Origin: Amphiura filiformis
Lineage: Eukaryota > Echinodermata > Ophiuroidea > Amphilepidida > Amphiuridae
Direction: 5' to 3'
NCBI RefSeq assembly: GCF_039555335.1
Contig: NC_092642.1
Span: forward strand, 58,321,776 to 58,385,775
DNA length: 64,000 nucleotides
The position numbers and the translations under genes were made by a program. This document shows positions 21,012 to 32,079 of this stretch, in pieces (position 1 is the stretch's first letter; every line of letters starts with the position of its first letter). The notes below the pieces were generated by a model. That model was not told the origin of the DNA. It did no database searches and saw only the letters and a program-made list of their open reading frames with translations.

Positions 21012-21429
21012 TGTGACGTGTCATGTCAAAAGCAGACACTTTTGGGCAGGTTTTCAATTTTGATATTTTGACATATCTTATAGAGATATTTTGCTCCACA
21101 ACGCCGTTTTCCCCAACGAAATCGGACATTCCTAAGCGAAGATATAGAGTTCGTAAGTTATGGTATTATAAAATTGCAAATTGAGATATCGGCCTTTAAA
21201 AATATTATTGACAATGTTGAGAGTAGGAATTACCTTGGAAAATGTCTCAAAAATAGAAGATGCCAGTTATATTCCGGTCTAAAACTATCCGACAATATTT
21301 TTAACATTAATAACATCACAAATTTGAAACAAACCCAAATTGTGAAAAAATCACCCCGGGCAGATTTTTGGCTATTTCTCCATTTACGATCCTGCCCAAA
21401 AGTGTCTGCTTTTGACATGACACGTCACA
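21012..21429. mobile_element. TA-flanked MITE, TGTGACGTGTCATGTC family (418 bp)
   Basis: Perfect inverted ends of 39 bases (tip TGTGACGTGTCATGTCAAAA) are flanked by TA on both sides. Copy C lacks it at the orthologous place. A diverged copy in the other orientation lies at about 48160-48579, and a single right end lies at 51946-51984. No transposase. Tc1/mariner-type by target. Confidence 0.88.
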
Positions 21430-21827
21430 TATAATATGTTTTTTAATATTATTTCTCGTATCGTCGTGATTCAATTAACTGCACTGGTTTCGAGATGTTT
21501 AATATATTCGGCAAAAATGAATCATAATTAGCGAGCATTGTGTATAAACATGCCAAGGAAAGATGGAATAGCGAATCTATCGAGGGCTTACTGCCTGAAT
21601 TGGTTATGTTCATTTTAAGGGTATTAAGATTTAATTCACCATTTTAACATGAATTTGAACAAGGCCACTGTGCCAGAGTTGTCTGTGTTATGTTTAAAAT
21701 TAACATCTATAGAATTGGAAAATTTGTAGAGTTTTGGTTTTTCAGAAATAATCAATTGTTTGAATTTAAAACATCGATTTTAAACATAGCTATTACTGAG
21801 TTTAAGACCTCGATAGGACGTGTTTGC

Positions 21828-21975
21828 GTGGATGGGTGGGGGTGGGTGTGTGTGTGTGGGGTGGGTGGGGGTGTGTTTGTGTGGGGGTGTCGGTGGTGTG
21901 GGTATGTGGGATAAGGCTGTGTGTAAATGGGTGTGTATTGGGGTGAGTGTGTTGGGGGTGAGTGTGTGTCCCATG
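21828..21975. repeat. G/T-rich microsatellite
   Basis: Irregular GTGTGTG and GGGTGGG runs. The equivalent block in copy C is at about 34560-34680. Open frames with Thr-Pro-His or Gly-Val-Cys repeats here are simple-sequence artefacts. Confidence 0.85.
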
Positions 21976-22396
21976 TATGGTGGTATAGATAAAATCAAAA
22001 CCTAACGCCATATTATTTCGTGTTCTTTCATACAAGTATTAATTTCTTATGTCACGAATCTGTTTTTCAATATCCCAGACAGAGCAAACACCATTAACTA
22101 TATGATTTAATTGAATAACTATACAGGTACTATTTCGCAAAACTAACAATGTAAATATGTATTGTTAATTATTGCTAGACAGCTTTAACATAACAAGAAA
22201 CAAGCCATTATTTAATACAAAATGTATTCACATGAAAATGTCTCAAAATGAAAGTCTCAGTAAATCAGAGATTTTTTACGTATCGCCGGCAAGAATCTAA
22301 GTAAAAAGTAAAAATAAAAAGCACGTTTTATATCTAATTAATATTTTCACTATCACAACCCATAACTCAGACAACAAGGATGTTGATGATACTCAC

Positions 22397-22520
22397 GGAA
22401 AAGCTTGCGTGCCGATGCTAGCACAGTCTTTGATGGTCTCCGATTGATAACACATTCGACGAAGCGCACAACAACAGAATACTGGTATATGTAAGACAAC
22501 GTCTGTCTGTCGTGTGTGTG
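22397..22520 (-). other. Copy B putative 5' untranslated exon
   Basis: The minus strand ends in AAGCTTTTCC|GTGAGTATC, a consensus donor. The exon-like stretch (GTGCTAGCATCGGCACGC) and donor are conserved in copy C at 35175. Its 5' edge is set only by the TATA box, about 30 bases upstream. No long frame runs through it, so it is taken as untranslated. Transcript evidence is lacking. Confidence 0.45.
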
Positions 22521-22549
22521 TTAAATAAATTAAATTAAATCACTACTGG

Positions 22550-22556
22550 TTATATA
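22550..22556 (-). promoter_or_regulatory. Candidate TATA box of copy B
   Basis: TATATAA in GCCATATATAACCAG on the minus strand, about 150 bases before the conserved donor. The same box in the same context is present in copy C (35333-35339). A TGACGTAA CRE-like site lies just upstream at about 22607-22614 in copy B; copy C has GGAGTAA there. A transcription start near 22520 is inferred. Confidence 0.45.
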
Positions 22557-22599
22557 TGGCATGCTTATTGTCAAATAAGCGGCAAGATTGGAGCTTCGG

Positions 22600-23210
22600 T
22601 GGGTTTGTGACGTAATGGACGAGTTTTCTGTTTGGATGAGTGCAAGTCCTTTCCTCTCAGCGAGACAAGTGGCAAATTCAAATGCTATTGAAGTGACATT
22701 AACAATATGAAATAAGGGATTGGTTTGTAAAATCGTAGTACTGCATGGGAAAGTAAATTTTACTTATTCTATAGTCTCAGATTTTACCACGTAATATTGG
22801 AAAACATGGGCCTCGTTTAAGATCACAGGATTACTTATATTCCACTGAATGAGTAACCCTAAAAGAAAAAATAAAACAAACAAGCAAACAAACCGCCTTT
22901 TTTATGATTCTGTTTCAAATCAATGTAAATCGATGTAGTATAATATAATCGTATATTATATAAATGTAGATGTATATTGATCCACGAAAGACTTAAAACC
23001 CACCTCGACATGAACACAATAAATTTATGTCGCTGTGTAAATATGTTGGTGTGCCAACAAGTGACATAAGTGTTAGTAATATACCTTGTTAATGGGTATT
23101 CGCGTGTGTAGTAGTATGTATGAGTCTCTGCCATAGGGATGTGGATGTGCAAAATTAAATATGTATTTTACCTGCAGAAGCTGTCCAAATGATTGCTCTT
23201 CATACTGAAT
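22600..23210. other. Copy B upstream flank
   Basis: Conserved with copy C (35380-36130) and, from 23085, with relic A. AT-rich, with no gene recognised. Confidence 0.6.
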
Positions 23211-23211
23211 A

Positions 23212-24518
23212 TACGAGGGTCATTAAAAAAGTTCTACCTCCATCATCTCTTTTATCTTACATGCCAGGATATTGATATTACCCATGATCATAATCTTAAA
23301 TCTAGGCTACAAAATAAAACTTATTAGATGAAAAAGTGAATTTCAGTTGTTTAGATATGTATATAAGCAAATACAGATTTGGTACGTCGTAAACGGTTAA
23401 AACTGAAGCCAAAAGTTTATAAGCATCATATTGTAGCTTTGGATAATCTCCATAAGAATGATTTAAGATGCGGTTGTCCGACTGCTATTTGAGATCCCTG
23501 ACATATATTGTGACTTCAAAATATAATAAAATAAAAAACGTTTTATATGAGAAGAAAACATCGAAGGGTTTAACAGACGCACAAAAATGTTAGTAAAATT
23601 TGCCAGATTTCGACTAGACCACGTTTAAGGGTAATTCGTATAATTACGTTCTTAAATTAAACAATGGATGCATCTTGACGTGGAAATAAGATGAACAGTT
23701 AGTTAATAACCTTGTATATACTTACAAAATACAAAAACTGTACATACGTCTTATTTGATTGTAATTTTTGAACCAATTAATATGACTTGAACCAACAAGT
23801 GCTCACCCTATGGAAGTCAACACCCTATGGAAAAGGGTCAATATGAAGTCCATTCTGAACCGATTTTTTTGTTGTGCAAAAGACACGATACCCAATAAAA
23901 GTGTACTATTTGCAAGCATAAAATATTGATTAAATTATGTGAAAATAACTTTAATCATTTTCAGATACAAATCTGTAATGATTTCCACATTAGAGGCGGG
24001 GATCCTTTTTAATCAAAATTAACCTTTCTTTTTAGACCGTTTCCGACGTACCAAATCTGTATTCACTTTAACCAACACAATCTTAACAGCCAAAATTACA
24101 TTCTAACCCTAACCGCCTAAGGGCTTTTTGGCGACGGGAAGGGAAAGAAGGAAAGAATAAAGAGAGAAAAGAAGAAAAGAAGTTGTTTGCTATGGGTGGG
24201 ATTCGAACCCGAGACCCCTCGCATGCCAAGCACTCGGTCGGCGACACTTTGCCACGGGTCTTGGGCTTCGCTGGCCAGCGAAACCGTGCCTATATATCAC
24301 TTAGGGCGATTGCGTCATCACACCACGTGGGATGCATGCACGAACAGCGCATATATCAAGTAGTATTTTGTAGTATTCAGGAGGGTTAGGGTTAATCAAA
24401 TAACTTTTATTTTGCAGCCAATAATTTAAGATTATAATCAGGGGTAATTTTAATTTCCTGGCACGTAAGGTGAAAGAGATGTGACCTTGGAGGTAGAACT
24501 TTTTAAATGACCCTCGTA
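23212..24518. mobile_element. Mariner-like element without transposase (about 1.3 kb)
   Basis: Inverted ends TACGAGGGTCATTAAAAAAG and its near-complement ending CCCTCGTA are flanked by TA (210-211 of 23.2 kb; 24519-24520). Arm similarity continues for about 190 bases, and an internal inverted pair CAGATTTGGTACGTCG occurs near 23370 and 24045. Length and ends suit mariner, but no transposase frame remains. The right arm was invaded by the element at 24103-24394. A lone matching end occurs at 39506-39535. Confidence 0.78.
24103..24394 (-). mobile_element. Element with telomere-like inverted ends containing a tRNA-Ala-like sequence
   Basis: The ends read CTAACCCTAACC and GGTTAGGGTTA, so the tips are inverted and telomere-like. 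The minus strand at about 24260-24189 resembles a tRNA: B box GGTTCGAATCC, A-box-like GTGGCAAAGTG, and a loop GCTTGGCATGC like alanine tRNA (anticodon GGC). Acceptor-stem pairing is not evident, so it is read as a tRNA-derived SINE or MITE, not a tRNA gene. It interrupts the right arm of the mariner-like element. Confidence 0.6.
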
Positions 24519-24520
24519 TA

Positions 24521-24955
24521 TCCCCACAGAAGTGCCTTTGCCAGATTACATTATTCCGATGAAATTCCTAAATTACAGTCCTTGCCATTTCACGGAGATT
24601 AAGATAATATTACATTTTAAAATTAACATCCATAAACTAAATAAGCATGAATCATTTTGAAAATGTAAAAAGTAAGAGACTATGAATTCAGAATGAAAAC
24701 CACCGCAAATGTGACTTGCTACTTACAAGTATATTATGCACAGAGCTATATCTTCATCAACTTCTTTATCGTCGTCGTCGAATGCAGTTTCTCTCAATGT
24801 TAAGCCAGGATAGGGAACCTACATTTCTACCAATTATTGCCTTTTGATCAAACTTCTACACACTATCATCTATATTTGTGACCATTCCCTAAGACAGCTA
24901 CTTATCGTATACTTATAGCACATGGGATGTCTGGTTAGCTTGTCAACCTTTATTA
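24521..24955. other. Copy B flank
   Basis: Host sequence shared with relic A (8500-8850) and copy C (36150-36880), including the clean AAGATAATATTACATTTT empty site for the MITE at 8570-8788. No gene. Confidence 0.6.
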
Positions 24956-27350
24956 GTTAAGGGAAAAAACTCACTTTGGTGACCACTCTCTGGCTAGTAA
25001 GGTTTGACGATTGATTCGACTTCTATGGACCATTTAGAAACAAAATAGCCTCCATGTCCCTCGCGAAAATCCCGGCATTTTTCGCTAGAGGCCAAAATCC
25101 AAAATGGCCGCCGCCAACATTTTGAAAATGTAAGTTTTGAACCAGAGAACCTATAATCATGCACAAAGACACTTTTTCGGATATGTCGAGTACAAGGATT
25201 CCGATTCTGACATTAGTTTGACATTACGGCATCATTTTCACCCAGAAATCCAAGATGGTGGCCGGCACCATCTTGAAAAATTTAGTTTTGAACCAGAGGA
25301 CCTAAAATCGTGTACAAAGACCCTTTTTTGTATTAGTCGACCACAAGGATTTTGAATCTGACATTATCTTGACATTACGACCTCATTTTTACCCAGAAAT
25401 CCAAGATGGCGGCCGCGGACGCCATCTTGAAAAAAATAAGTTTTGAACCACAGTACCAAAAATCGTGTACAAAGACACTTTTTCGGGTAAGTCGACCCCA
25501 AGAAATCCGAATCTGACATTAATTTGACGTTATAACAACATTTTTACCCAGAAATCCAAGATGGCCCCCATTTGGCAGAGCGTAAGTGTGATTTTTGAAT
25601 GAGAGCAGAAGCATAAGTGTGTCATTTCCGCCTTATCTGGGGTTCATGTCCCTTATATGGGGTTTAAACTGCCTTAACTTGGGGTTACATCCCTTATTTA
25701 GGGATAAGGCACCTTGTCTAGGGTTTAGATGCCTTATCTGGGGTTTAGACTGCCAGGTCTGGGGTTTACTTCTCTTATTTTAGGCTTATGTCCCTTATTT
25801 AAGGATAAGGCACCTTATCTAGGGTTTAGATGCCTTATCTGGGGTTTACGCTCCTTATCTGATGGAAGGCGCCTTATCTTGGGGTTAGACTGCCTTATCT
25901 GGGCTTACGTCCCTTAGTTGGGGTTAAGGCGCCTTATATGGGGGTTAGATGCCTTATCTAGGGTTTAGACTGTCTTATCCTAGATTTACGTCCCTCATCT
26001 GAAGTTAAGGCGCCTTATCTGGGGTTAAGATGCCTTATCTGGGGTTTACATTCCTTATCTGGGGTTAAGGCGCCTTATCTGGGGATTAGACTGCCAGGTC
26101 TGGGGTTTACTTCTCTTATCTTAGGATTATGTTCCTTATTTAGGGTTAAGACGCTATATTTGGGGTTGGGACTGCTTTATCTGAGGTGTATGTCCCTTAT
26201 CTGGGGTTACTTCGCCTTATCTGGGGTTTAGACTGCCATATTTGAGTTTACGTCTCTTATCTGGAGTTAAGGCGCCTTATCTTGGGTTCAGATGCCTTAT
26301 CTGAGGTTTACGACCCTTATCTGGGGTTAACGACCCTTATTTAGAGTTAAGGCGCCTTATGTGGGGTTTAGATGCCTTATCTGGGGTTTATGTCTCTATT
26401 TAGGGTTAAGGCGCCTTATTTGGGATTTGGACTGCTTTATCGGGGGTCTACGTCCCTTATCTGGGGTTACGGCGCACTATCTGGGGTTTCGATGCTTTAT
26501 CTCAGTTTAGACTGCAATATGCTAAGGTTAAGGCATCTTAGACACAGGTAAGGAACGTAAACCCAGGATAAGGCCGTCTTAACCACAGACAAGGCGCCTT
26601 ATTCTTAAATAAGGAATATAAACCCAAGTTATGGCAGTTTAAACCGCATATAAGGGACATGAACCCCAGATAAGGCGGAAATTACACACTTATGCTTCTG
26701 TTCTCATTCAAAAATCACATTTACGCTTTACCAAATGGGCGCCATCTTGGATTTCTGGGCAAAAATTATGTTATAACGTCAAATTAATGTCAGATTCGGA
26801 TTTCTTGGGGTCGACTTACCCGAAAAAGTGTCTTTGTACACGATTTTTGGTACTGTGGTTCAAAACTTATTTTTTTCAAGATGGCGTCCGCGGCCGCCAT
26901 CTTGGATTTCTGGGTAAAAATGAGGTCGTAATGTCAAAATAATGTCAGATTCAAAATCCCTGTGGTCGACTAATGCAAAAAAGTGTCTTTGTACACGATT
27001 TTAGGTCCTCTGGTTCAAAACTAAATTTTTCAAGATGGTGCCGGCCACCATCTTGGATTTCTGGGTGAAAATGATGCCGTAATGTCAAACTAATGTCAGA
27101 ATCGGAATCCTTGTACTCGACATATCCGAAAAAGTGTCTTTGTGCATGATTATATGTTCTCTGGTTCAAAACTTACATTTTCAAAATGGTGGCGGCGGCC
27201 ATTTTGGATTTTGGCCTCTAGCGAAAAATGCCGGGATTTTCGCGAGGGACATGGAGGCTATTTTGTTTCTAAATGGTCCATAGAAGTCGAATCAATCGTC
27301 AAACCTTACTAGCCAGAGAGTGGTCACCAAAGTGAGTTTTTTCCCTTAAC
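24956..27350. mobile_element. Giant foldback element (2395 bp) with minisatellite core
   Basis: Near-identical inverted arms of about 700 bases start GTTAAGGGAAAAAACTCACT. Each arm has three tandem units of about 150 bases (starts 25135, 25286, 25441) beginning TTTTGAACCA, with paired AAGATGGCGGCC-like motifs. The arms meet at a core minisatellite of about 20-bp units (CCTTATCTGGGGTTTA, about 25621-26665) whose orientation flips near 26530. It is absent from the matching place in copy C (about 36869), which reads CCTTCATTAATGGC; the flanks here suggest an imperfect 7-8 bp target duplication. The identical 72-codon frame on both strands simply mirrors the arms. Confidence 0.88.
25621..26665. 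repeat. About 20-bp minisatellite core of the giant foldback
   Basis: Dozens of degenerate units of CCTTATCTGGGGTTTAGA type. The last part (after about 26530) is inverted and pairs with the start. Open frames in it have a repeating LGF/LIWGL pattern and are not genes. Confidence 0.85.
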
Positions 27351-28520
27351 TATATTAATGGCGCGCGGCAAGTAGTGGATAAATACCTCAGAATTCATCG
27401 AAACTTGCTCTTCAACGTTCATAATTATAATGGATTGTCGCAGGCCAAGTGCTTATGTTAATTTCGTCGATTTCATAAATTGAAGAGATCAATTGACGAA
27501 AAGAAACCATTAATATAATGCAATTTCAGTTAAAGCTTTTACTAGTGTCAAATTACTAAAGGATCTGGGGCGCCATCAATTATGCATCAAATAAGTCGGG
27601 AAATTCACTTGCTCTTGGAATCACGTATAATGACATAATTCTTTTTTCATTACTATCATGCTCCATGATAAAACCATGAATAAAACGCATGTTAAATACT
27701 TTGTTCAAGGACATGATGCTTTAATTGATTGCTTGATCAGGGAACTTCCTGTGCATTAATCTACAGCCATCTTCATCAACAAAGACAGAGAGTGACTGAT
27801 AACAATCATCTATTGCGTCTATAATAGCGCGCTGAATAGTAGTGATTGATAGAATCTTATACTTTAATTATTATCAACAACATGTCTATTCGCATAATTT
27901 ATCACGTATTTATTATTACTCATTATTTAAACTGCAAATACCTCTATTGATTACAGGAAAGCATTGTTACAGGAACAAATATACGAATTACAAAATAACC
28001 CAAAATATTGAATAACAGAACATTACATATTGTAGAATTCAACACGCTGTGTATAATTATTCATTCCTTATAATGCGACCAACATTTTTAAAGGGGCTCT
28101 GAGATGTTTGAAAAAGAAATCAATTGAGAAAACATTGCCTTATTTGAATAGATTTTTACCCAATAGCAGTAATTAACAATAACTTGTAATATTGAAACTG
28201 AGTGACACATAGCAGCGCCGTATTAAGTTTTGCTAAAAGCTAATTACAAATTTGCTGATTAGTATGGACAATCATTGCGTACATAACTTGCCTTTGACCA
28301 AAATTGAGAGAGTAATACTTGCAAAATCTCAAAATGTCCCTTTAATTAATTTGATTATTGCTTTAATATGCAAACCTGAGAATATAACTATTATGCAAAC
28401 AAGATTATTTGATTTACTGAGACTTGGAAGAATGATTATAATGTTTACCGTTTGGTTATGAAATATGAACTCATATTTTGATTTTAGTACAGTGGAGTTA
28501 GAGTTTGACTTGGTACCAAT
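27351..28520. other. Copy B distal flank
   Basis: Shared in order with relic A (8930-9010, 11335-11630, 14950-15060, 15565-15730) and copy C (36880-37400, 40860-40980). AT-rich, no gene. Confidence 0.65.
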
Positions 28521-30300
28521 ATAGGGATGCACGTGATATATTTCAACCAGATTTTGTATGCAGACTGAAGTAGGAGCGATATAGCTGTGCTGAAATTTCT
28601 CAACTAAAACATATTTTATTTCCTCAAAAATAACGCATTCAACACGCCATGCAGTGTTTACTCCAGGTGCGGAAATCGCTGAAATCGATTTCTGGCTAGC
28701 CTATAATTATGTCACCATATACGGGTTGCTTAAACCATGCCATCCTTTAAAACCATGACAAGGTATGCTTTCTAGTGGTCAAAGGCTAGACAATTGATCA
28801 ATATGTCGCGTGCAAACACGGCCCAAAAGATGCTGATTTGAGAAGATGTATTTTTTAGTTTTCCCGTCCCGATTTCACCCGAAAATATGTCAAAATGATG
28901 TGTTATCCTAATTGGGATTTTTTTTATTGGATTAAGAATATATACTTTTTAATTCTGTAAATCTACTTTATTCAACGAATTCACGGAGCGTTTAAGGGGA
29001 GAGACAATAGAAATTTTTACCAAAGGACCATTGTTTATACCATGATATTGTTGTATCTCAATACTATTACAACTTCAGCGGTGTAACTTACTTAAAAAGT
29101 GGTTCTTTTAATTAAAAATACAATGAATAAAATCAGCGCTTTTTGTACTGACCAGACTATAGTAATATTTATTCGTCGCAGGAGGTTACTTTTTTTTCCT
29201 AGTCCGGCAAGGCCCGTAGAGCTGGCAAAGTATTTGCTCGCGGGCAACTCAACCCAAACCTCCACGTGGTGTCGGATGGATAACGCAAACTTGGGCTCTG
29301 GGGAACAGACTTGGATGCGAGGAAGTCAAGCTAGCGGAGTATCATGCAAAGTATTTTGACCACGTTTTAGCCCTTCCTCGGCTGACTCAGCCTGGTGTGG
29401 CTCTGAAGAGACACCGTTTGGTTTTTACCACGTTGACAGAGAAATTTTTTGGATCTTATCGTACGAGCATATACAGCAGGAGATATACAACGAGCTGGGC
29501 ATGAAGAAGATAGAAATAACTAAGATGCAGTGAAGCAGATAATTACGTATTGTGACTGAATGGAGATTATACAGGTGCAACTTGACAAAGGAGTGAGTAC
29601 TGGCGCAAATAACCTCAGTAGTTGAAAGCGCCATACAAATCAACCAAAAACAAAAAAACAAAAACTTTTTTCTATTTTGTTCTGTGCACACTATAAAAAA
29701 TGCTTTACAATGTAGAAATCACGTTATGCAATACTAGCAGCTATTAATCATGCTTCAGTGGGCAAGTACCTCTAACTTTAAATGGTATGCAAATTTGTCT
29801 TGGCCCGGGGTCACTTCCATATAGTAGCTCAGTGGAAGCATTTTCTAGGGTCTATGGTGGAGGTGACTGATGCGATACCATATGTTAGAATCCTATTCAG
29901 TGATTTCATTCGGAGAAGGTAAAAATCAACAAAATGCAGATTTTAGCATCTTTCCCGGGCACCTTTGTCAGTGTTGATGTTCAAACATATGGTTAAGCTA
30001 AAAGCCCTGTATTAAAGCCTAGCAGGTTTCACGTGCTATCCTCCCAATTCCCACCGAGATCCTGGCTGGAACGAATCGATTACATGACCACTAACAATCA
30101 GTAAAATTTAGCGAAGGTTTTTGCTTTTTTTTAGGTTTCCATATTTGAACCGGTTATTATTGCTTTCTTTGTTTTGGAGGTCATTTTTTCCCATTTCCAC
30201 TAAATCTATATAACAGATTAACATTTTAATTTTCTAAAAAAAATAGTTATTTTTGTTTCAAACCATTACATACAGTACTGACTAATAATCTCTTATTTTA
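28521..30300. other. Intercopy spacer with a GC-richer island at about 29200-29430
   Basis: No gene recognised. The island (around GTCCGGCAAGGCCCGTAGAG) stands out in composition from its AT-rich surroundings and has an 86-codon plus-strand frame (29099-29359) with no family I recognise. It may be a fragment of a retroelement or an exon, but that is not supported. Confidence 0.4.
30225..30230 (-). promoter_or_regulatory. Candidate ATTAAA polyadenylation signal of copy C
   Basis: A variant hexamer ATTAAA on the minus strand about 145 bases after the copy C stop codon. It is tentative, since no canonical AATAAA is closer and no downstream element was verified. Confidence 0.25.
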
Positions 30301-30375
30301 CGCGTATCAGAAAATAATAGTATTCCATTTCAAACTGGCGAACTCATAACGACATGATAATCATGATAATAGCCA

Positions 30376-32079
30376 TTACGGAATGTACCATTCGATCATT
30401 CTGGACATTCCTCGCAGCATATTCACTGGACGAATGTTTCGCCGATATCGAAATGGCGCAACCCTATTTACCTCGTGTCGAAAATCGCGCATTTTTAGAT
30501 TTCCTACACTTTTGAATTCTTGAAGTGATGGAACTTTCACTAATGTACTATTTGGACTAAATTCTGAGGTGCAAGCTAATAGATCTGATCTTAAATACAT
30601 CAGAAACCATTTGGTATTGTTAAAATATTCTTGAACCCAGAAACGTGGGGCTGTTGCCATGGTAAATTTCTGTTTTGTGTCTTTCTGTGCTGATTCCAAA
30701 CATGTTGCATTTGTACCGTCTTTAACGTGTGTTTCATGATCTACAAGAGATTCCGGGAATAATCCATACCAATTCCAGTATTGCGTAATCATAGTTGCAT
30801 ATTTGTTGTCTACATTTAGTAGAGGCTCCATTGCCTGCAGTAATGTTCGTGTTCCAACGTAGTCAGCGACATTAGAAGTAAAAATCCGGTCAAATGATTT
30901 GGACATGTTTACATGATTTGTTTGTAGTTTGTCTGATAACTTTAAGCAATCACAATTGATCAGAGTTATTCTGATTCTATTTGATAAAAAGAACTGAATA
31001 GTTTCATTTATACAGCTAGCAATGTATCGATAAAACGGATCAATTAAATGTTTTGATGTAGATGTCTGGAAATCTTTTGTTTGTAGAACATCCCATGCCC
31101 CAAAAGGCCACAAATCTGTTGGTATACAATACACAAATGTAAAATCGCTGGGTCTTTTACAATCCCCGAGCAATGCTTCACCAATATGCCACGGACTCTT
31201 CCCAATTTTTCGACCTGTTAATGTAGGGTTGTCGTAAGTTAATGTTCTTCGATCAAAACCTGTAGGAACAAAAACACCATTTTGAATCCAATCATCAACA
31301 GATTTTTGATAGATCTTTGGTATTTGCTGCTTATATACCCGAATACCTTCAGCAGATATGATATCTTCTGTGAACATTTTGTTCCGTTGCTGCCTCAAAT
31401 TGATAGATTCCGGGTTCGCTCTTTCACAATTCATATCCATCCAATTCTGCCAAACTTCAAGGAGAATGCGTAGATCTGATTCACTGACTCGTACAACACC
31501 ACCAGTGGCAGACTCAAGACTTTCGCTACTTATGCTAGTGAGTACTTTCAAACTAGCTATGATTAGGTTATATTGACTTTCAGTTAGATGAAGACTGTAC
31601 CAAAGTGTTGTTAAAGTCAACGCTATATTATCCATAGATGCGTAAACTGTCATCAGATAAAGGAATAGCACATTTCGAGCTAGAACAAATGGATCTAGAT
31701 CATTCAATGTTATATCAAGTTTACCGGTAAATTTATCTGGCAGTGATACTACAGTGTATAAGACATTCCGAATGTTGCCACAACCAACTGATAAAATGGA
31801 ATAATTTTTGAGGAGTGGGTCCATATCACTTGGTTGATCACAGGAACCATCCCATTCATTTCCTTCCAGGTTGAGCATATCAATTGGTAGTGAATTTCCA
31901 AAATAGTAGGGCATATCTAGTGGTCTGCTGGAACTAATGAAAGTTTGAAACTTTGTGTGGAGTAATTGAGCACCATTTTTAATATGGGTCTTCTGTTGTC
32001 TGCATACGTCTTTGTGTAATGACCAGTTTTGTTGTTGGCATGCTGTAGAACAGAACCAGGCATCATTACATCCAGAACA
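30376..32079 (-). CDS. MYND/DUF4470 protein, copy C, large coding exon
   Basis: Residues 69-635 of the second intact paralog, with the same acceptor (TTGTTGCAG|TGTTCT) and stop position as copy B. All zinc ligands of the second MYND half (C69, C72, C78, C82, H90, C94) and the four methyltransferase-like motifs are kept. I count 14 substitutions against copy B in this exon. They include a clustered set in the middle (EALLGDCKRPSD against EALRGDCQTPSD) and FFLSNR against FFLLDR. With no frameshift in 1.7 kb, both paralogs look functional or very recently duplicated. The region between the two sets of methyltransferase-like motifs (about residues 210-430) is an insert with no recognised domain. 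The reaction is unknown; location is presumably cytoplasmic or nuclear, as no signal peptide or convincing membrane segment is seen. Confidence 0.92.
   Translation of the reverse strand, partial: CSGCNDAWFCSTACQQQNWSLHKDVCRQQKTHIKNGAQLLHTKFQTFISSSRPLDMPYYFGNSLPIDMLNLEGNEWDGSCDQPSDMDPLLKNYSILSVGCGNIRNVLYTVVSLPDKFTGKLDITLNDLDPFVLARNVLFLYLMTVYASMDNIALTLTTLWYSLHLTESQYNLIIASLKVLTSISSESLESATGGVVRVSESDLRILLEVWQNWMDMNCERANPESINLRQQRNKMFTEDIISAEGIRVYKQQIPKIYQKSVDDWIQNGVFVPTGFDRRTLTYDNPTLTGRKIGKSPWHIGEALLGDCKRPSDFTFVYCIPTDLWPFGAWDVLQTKDFQTSTSKHLIDPFYRYIASCINETIQFFLSNRIRITLINCDCLKLSDKLQTNHVNMSKSFDRIFTSNVADYVGTRTLLQAMEPLLNVDNKYATMITQYWNWYGLFPESLVDHETHVKDGTNATCLESAQKDTKQKFTMATAPRFWVQEYFNNTKWFLMYLRSDLLACTSEFSPNSTLVKVPSLQEFKSVGNLKMRDFRHEVNRVAPFRYRRNIRPVNMLRGMSRMIEWYIP

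Larger units (their letters stand above)
19921..22396 (-). other. Copy B putative intron 1, with insertions
   Basis: Sequence between the inferred 5' exon and the coding exon. Compared with copy C it has extra blocks (about 20170-20540 and 20580-21440). The second block contains the MITE at 21012-21429. A G/T-rich microsatellite occupies about 21828-21975. No other coding sequence was recognised. Confidence 0.5.

Noticed and set aside
21780..22035. Thr/Pro/His-rich and Gly/Val/Cys-rich frames
   Set aside because: Simple-sequence G/T repeat artefact.
24189..24260. tRNA-Ala gene on the minus strand
   Set aside because: B box and loop are good, but acceptor and D-arm pairing are not convincing and it lies in a repeat; called a tRNA-derived element.
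25137..27169. Identical 72-codon frames on opposite strands
   Set aside because: They mirror the arms of the giant foldback and carry no family signature.
29826..29880. tRNA-like A box (TAGCTCAGTGG)
   Set aside because: No B box at the expected distance.
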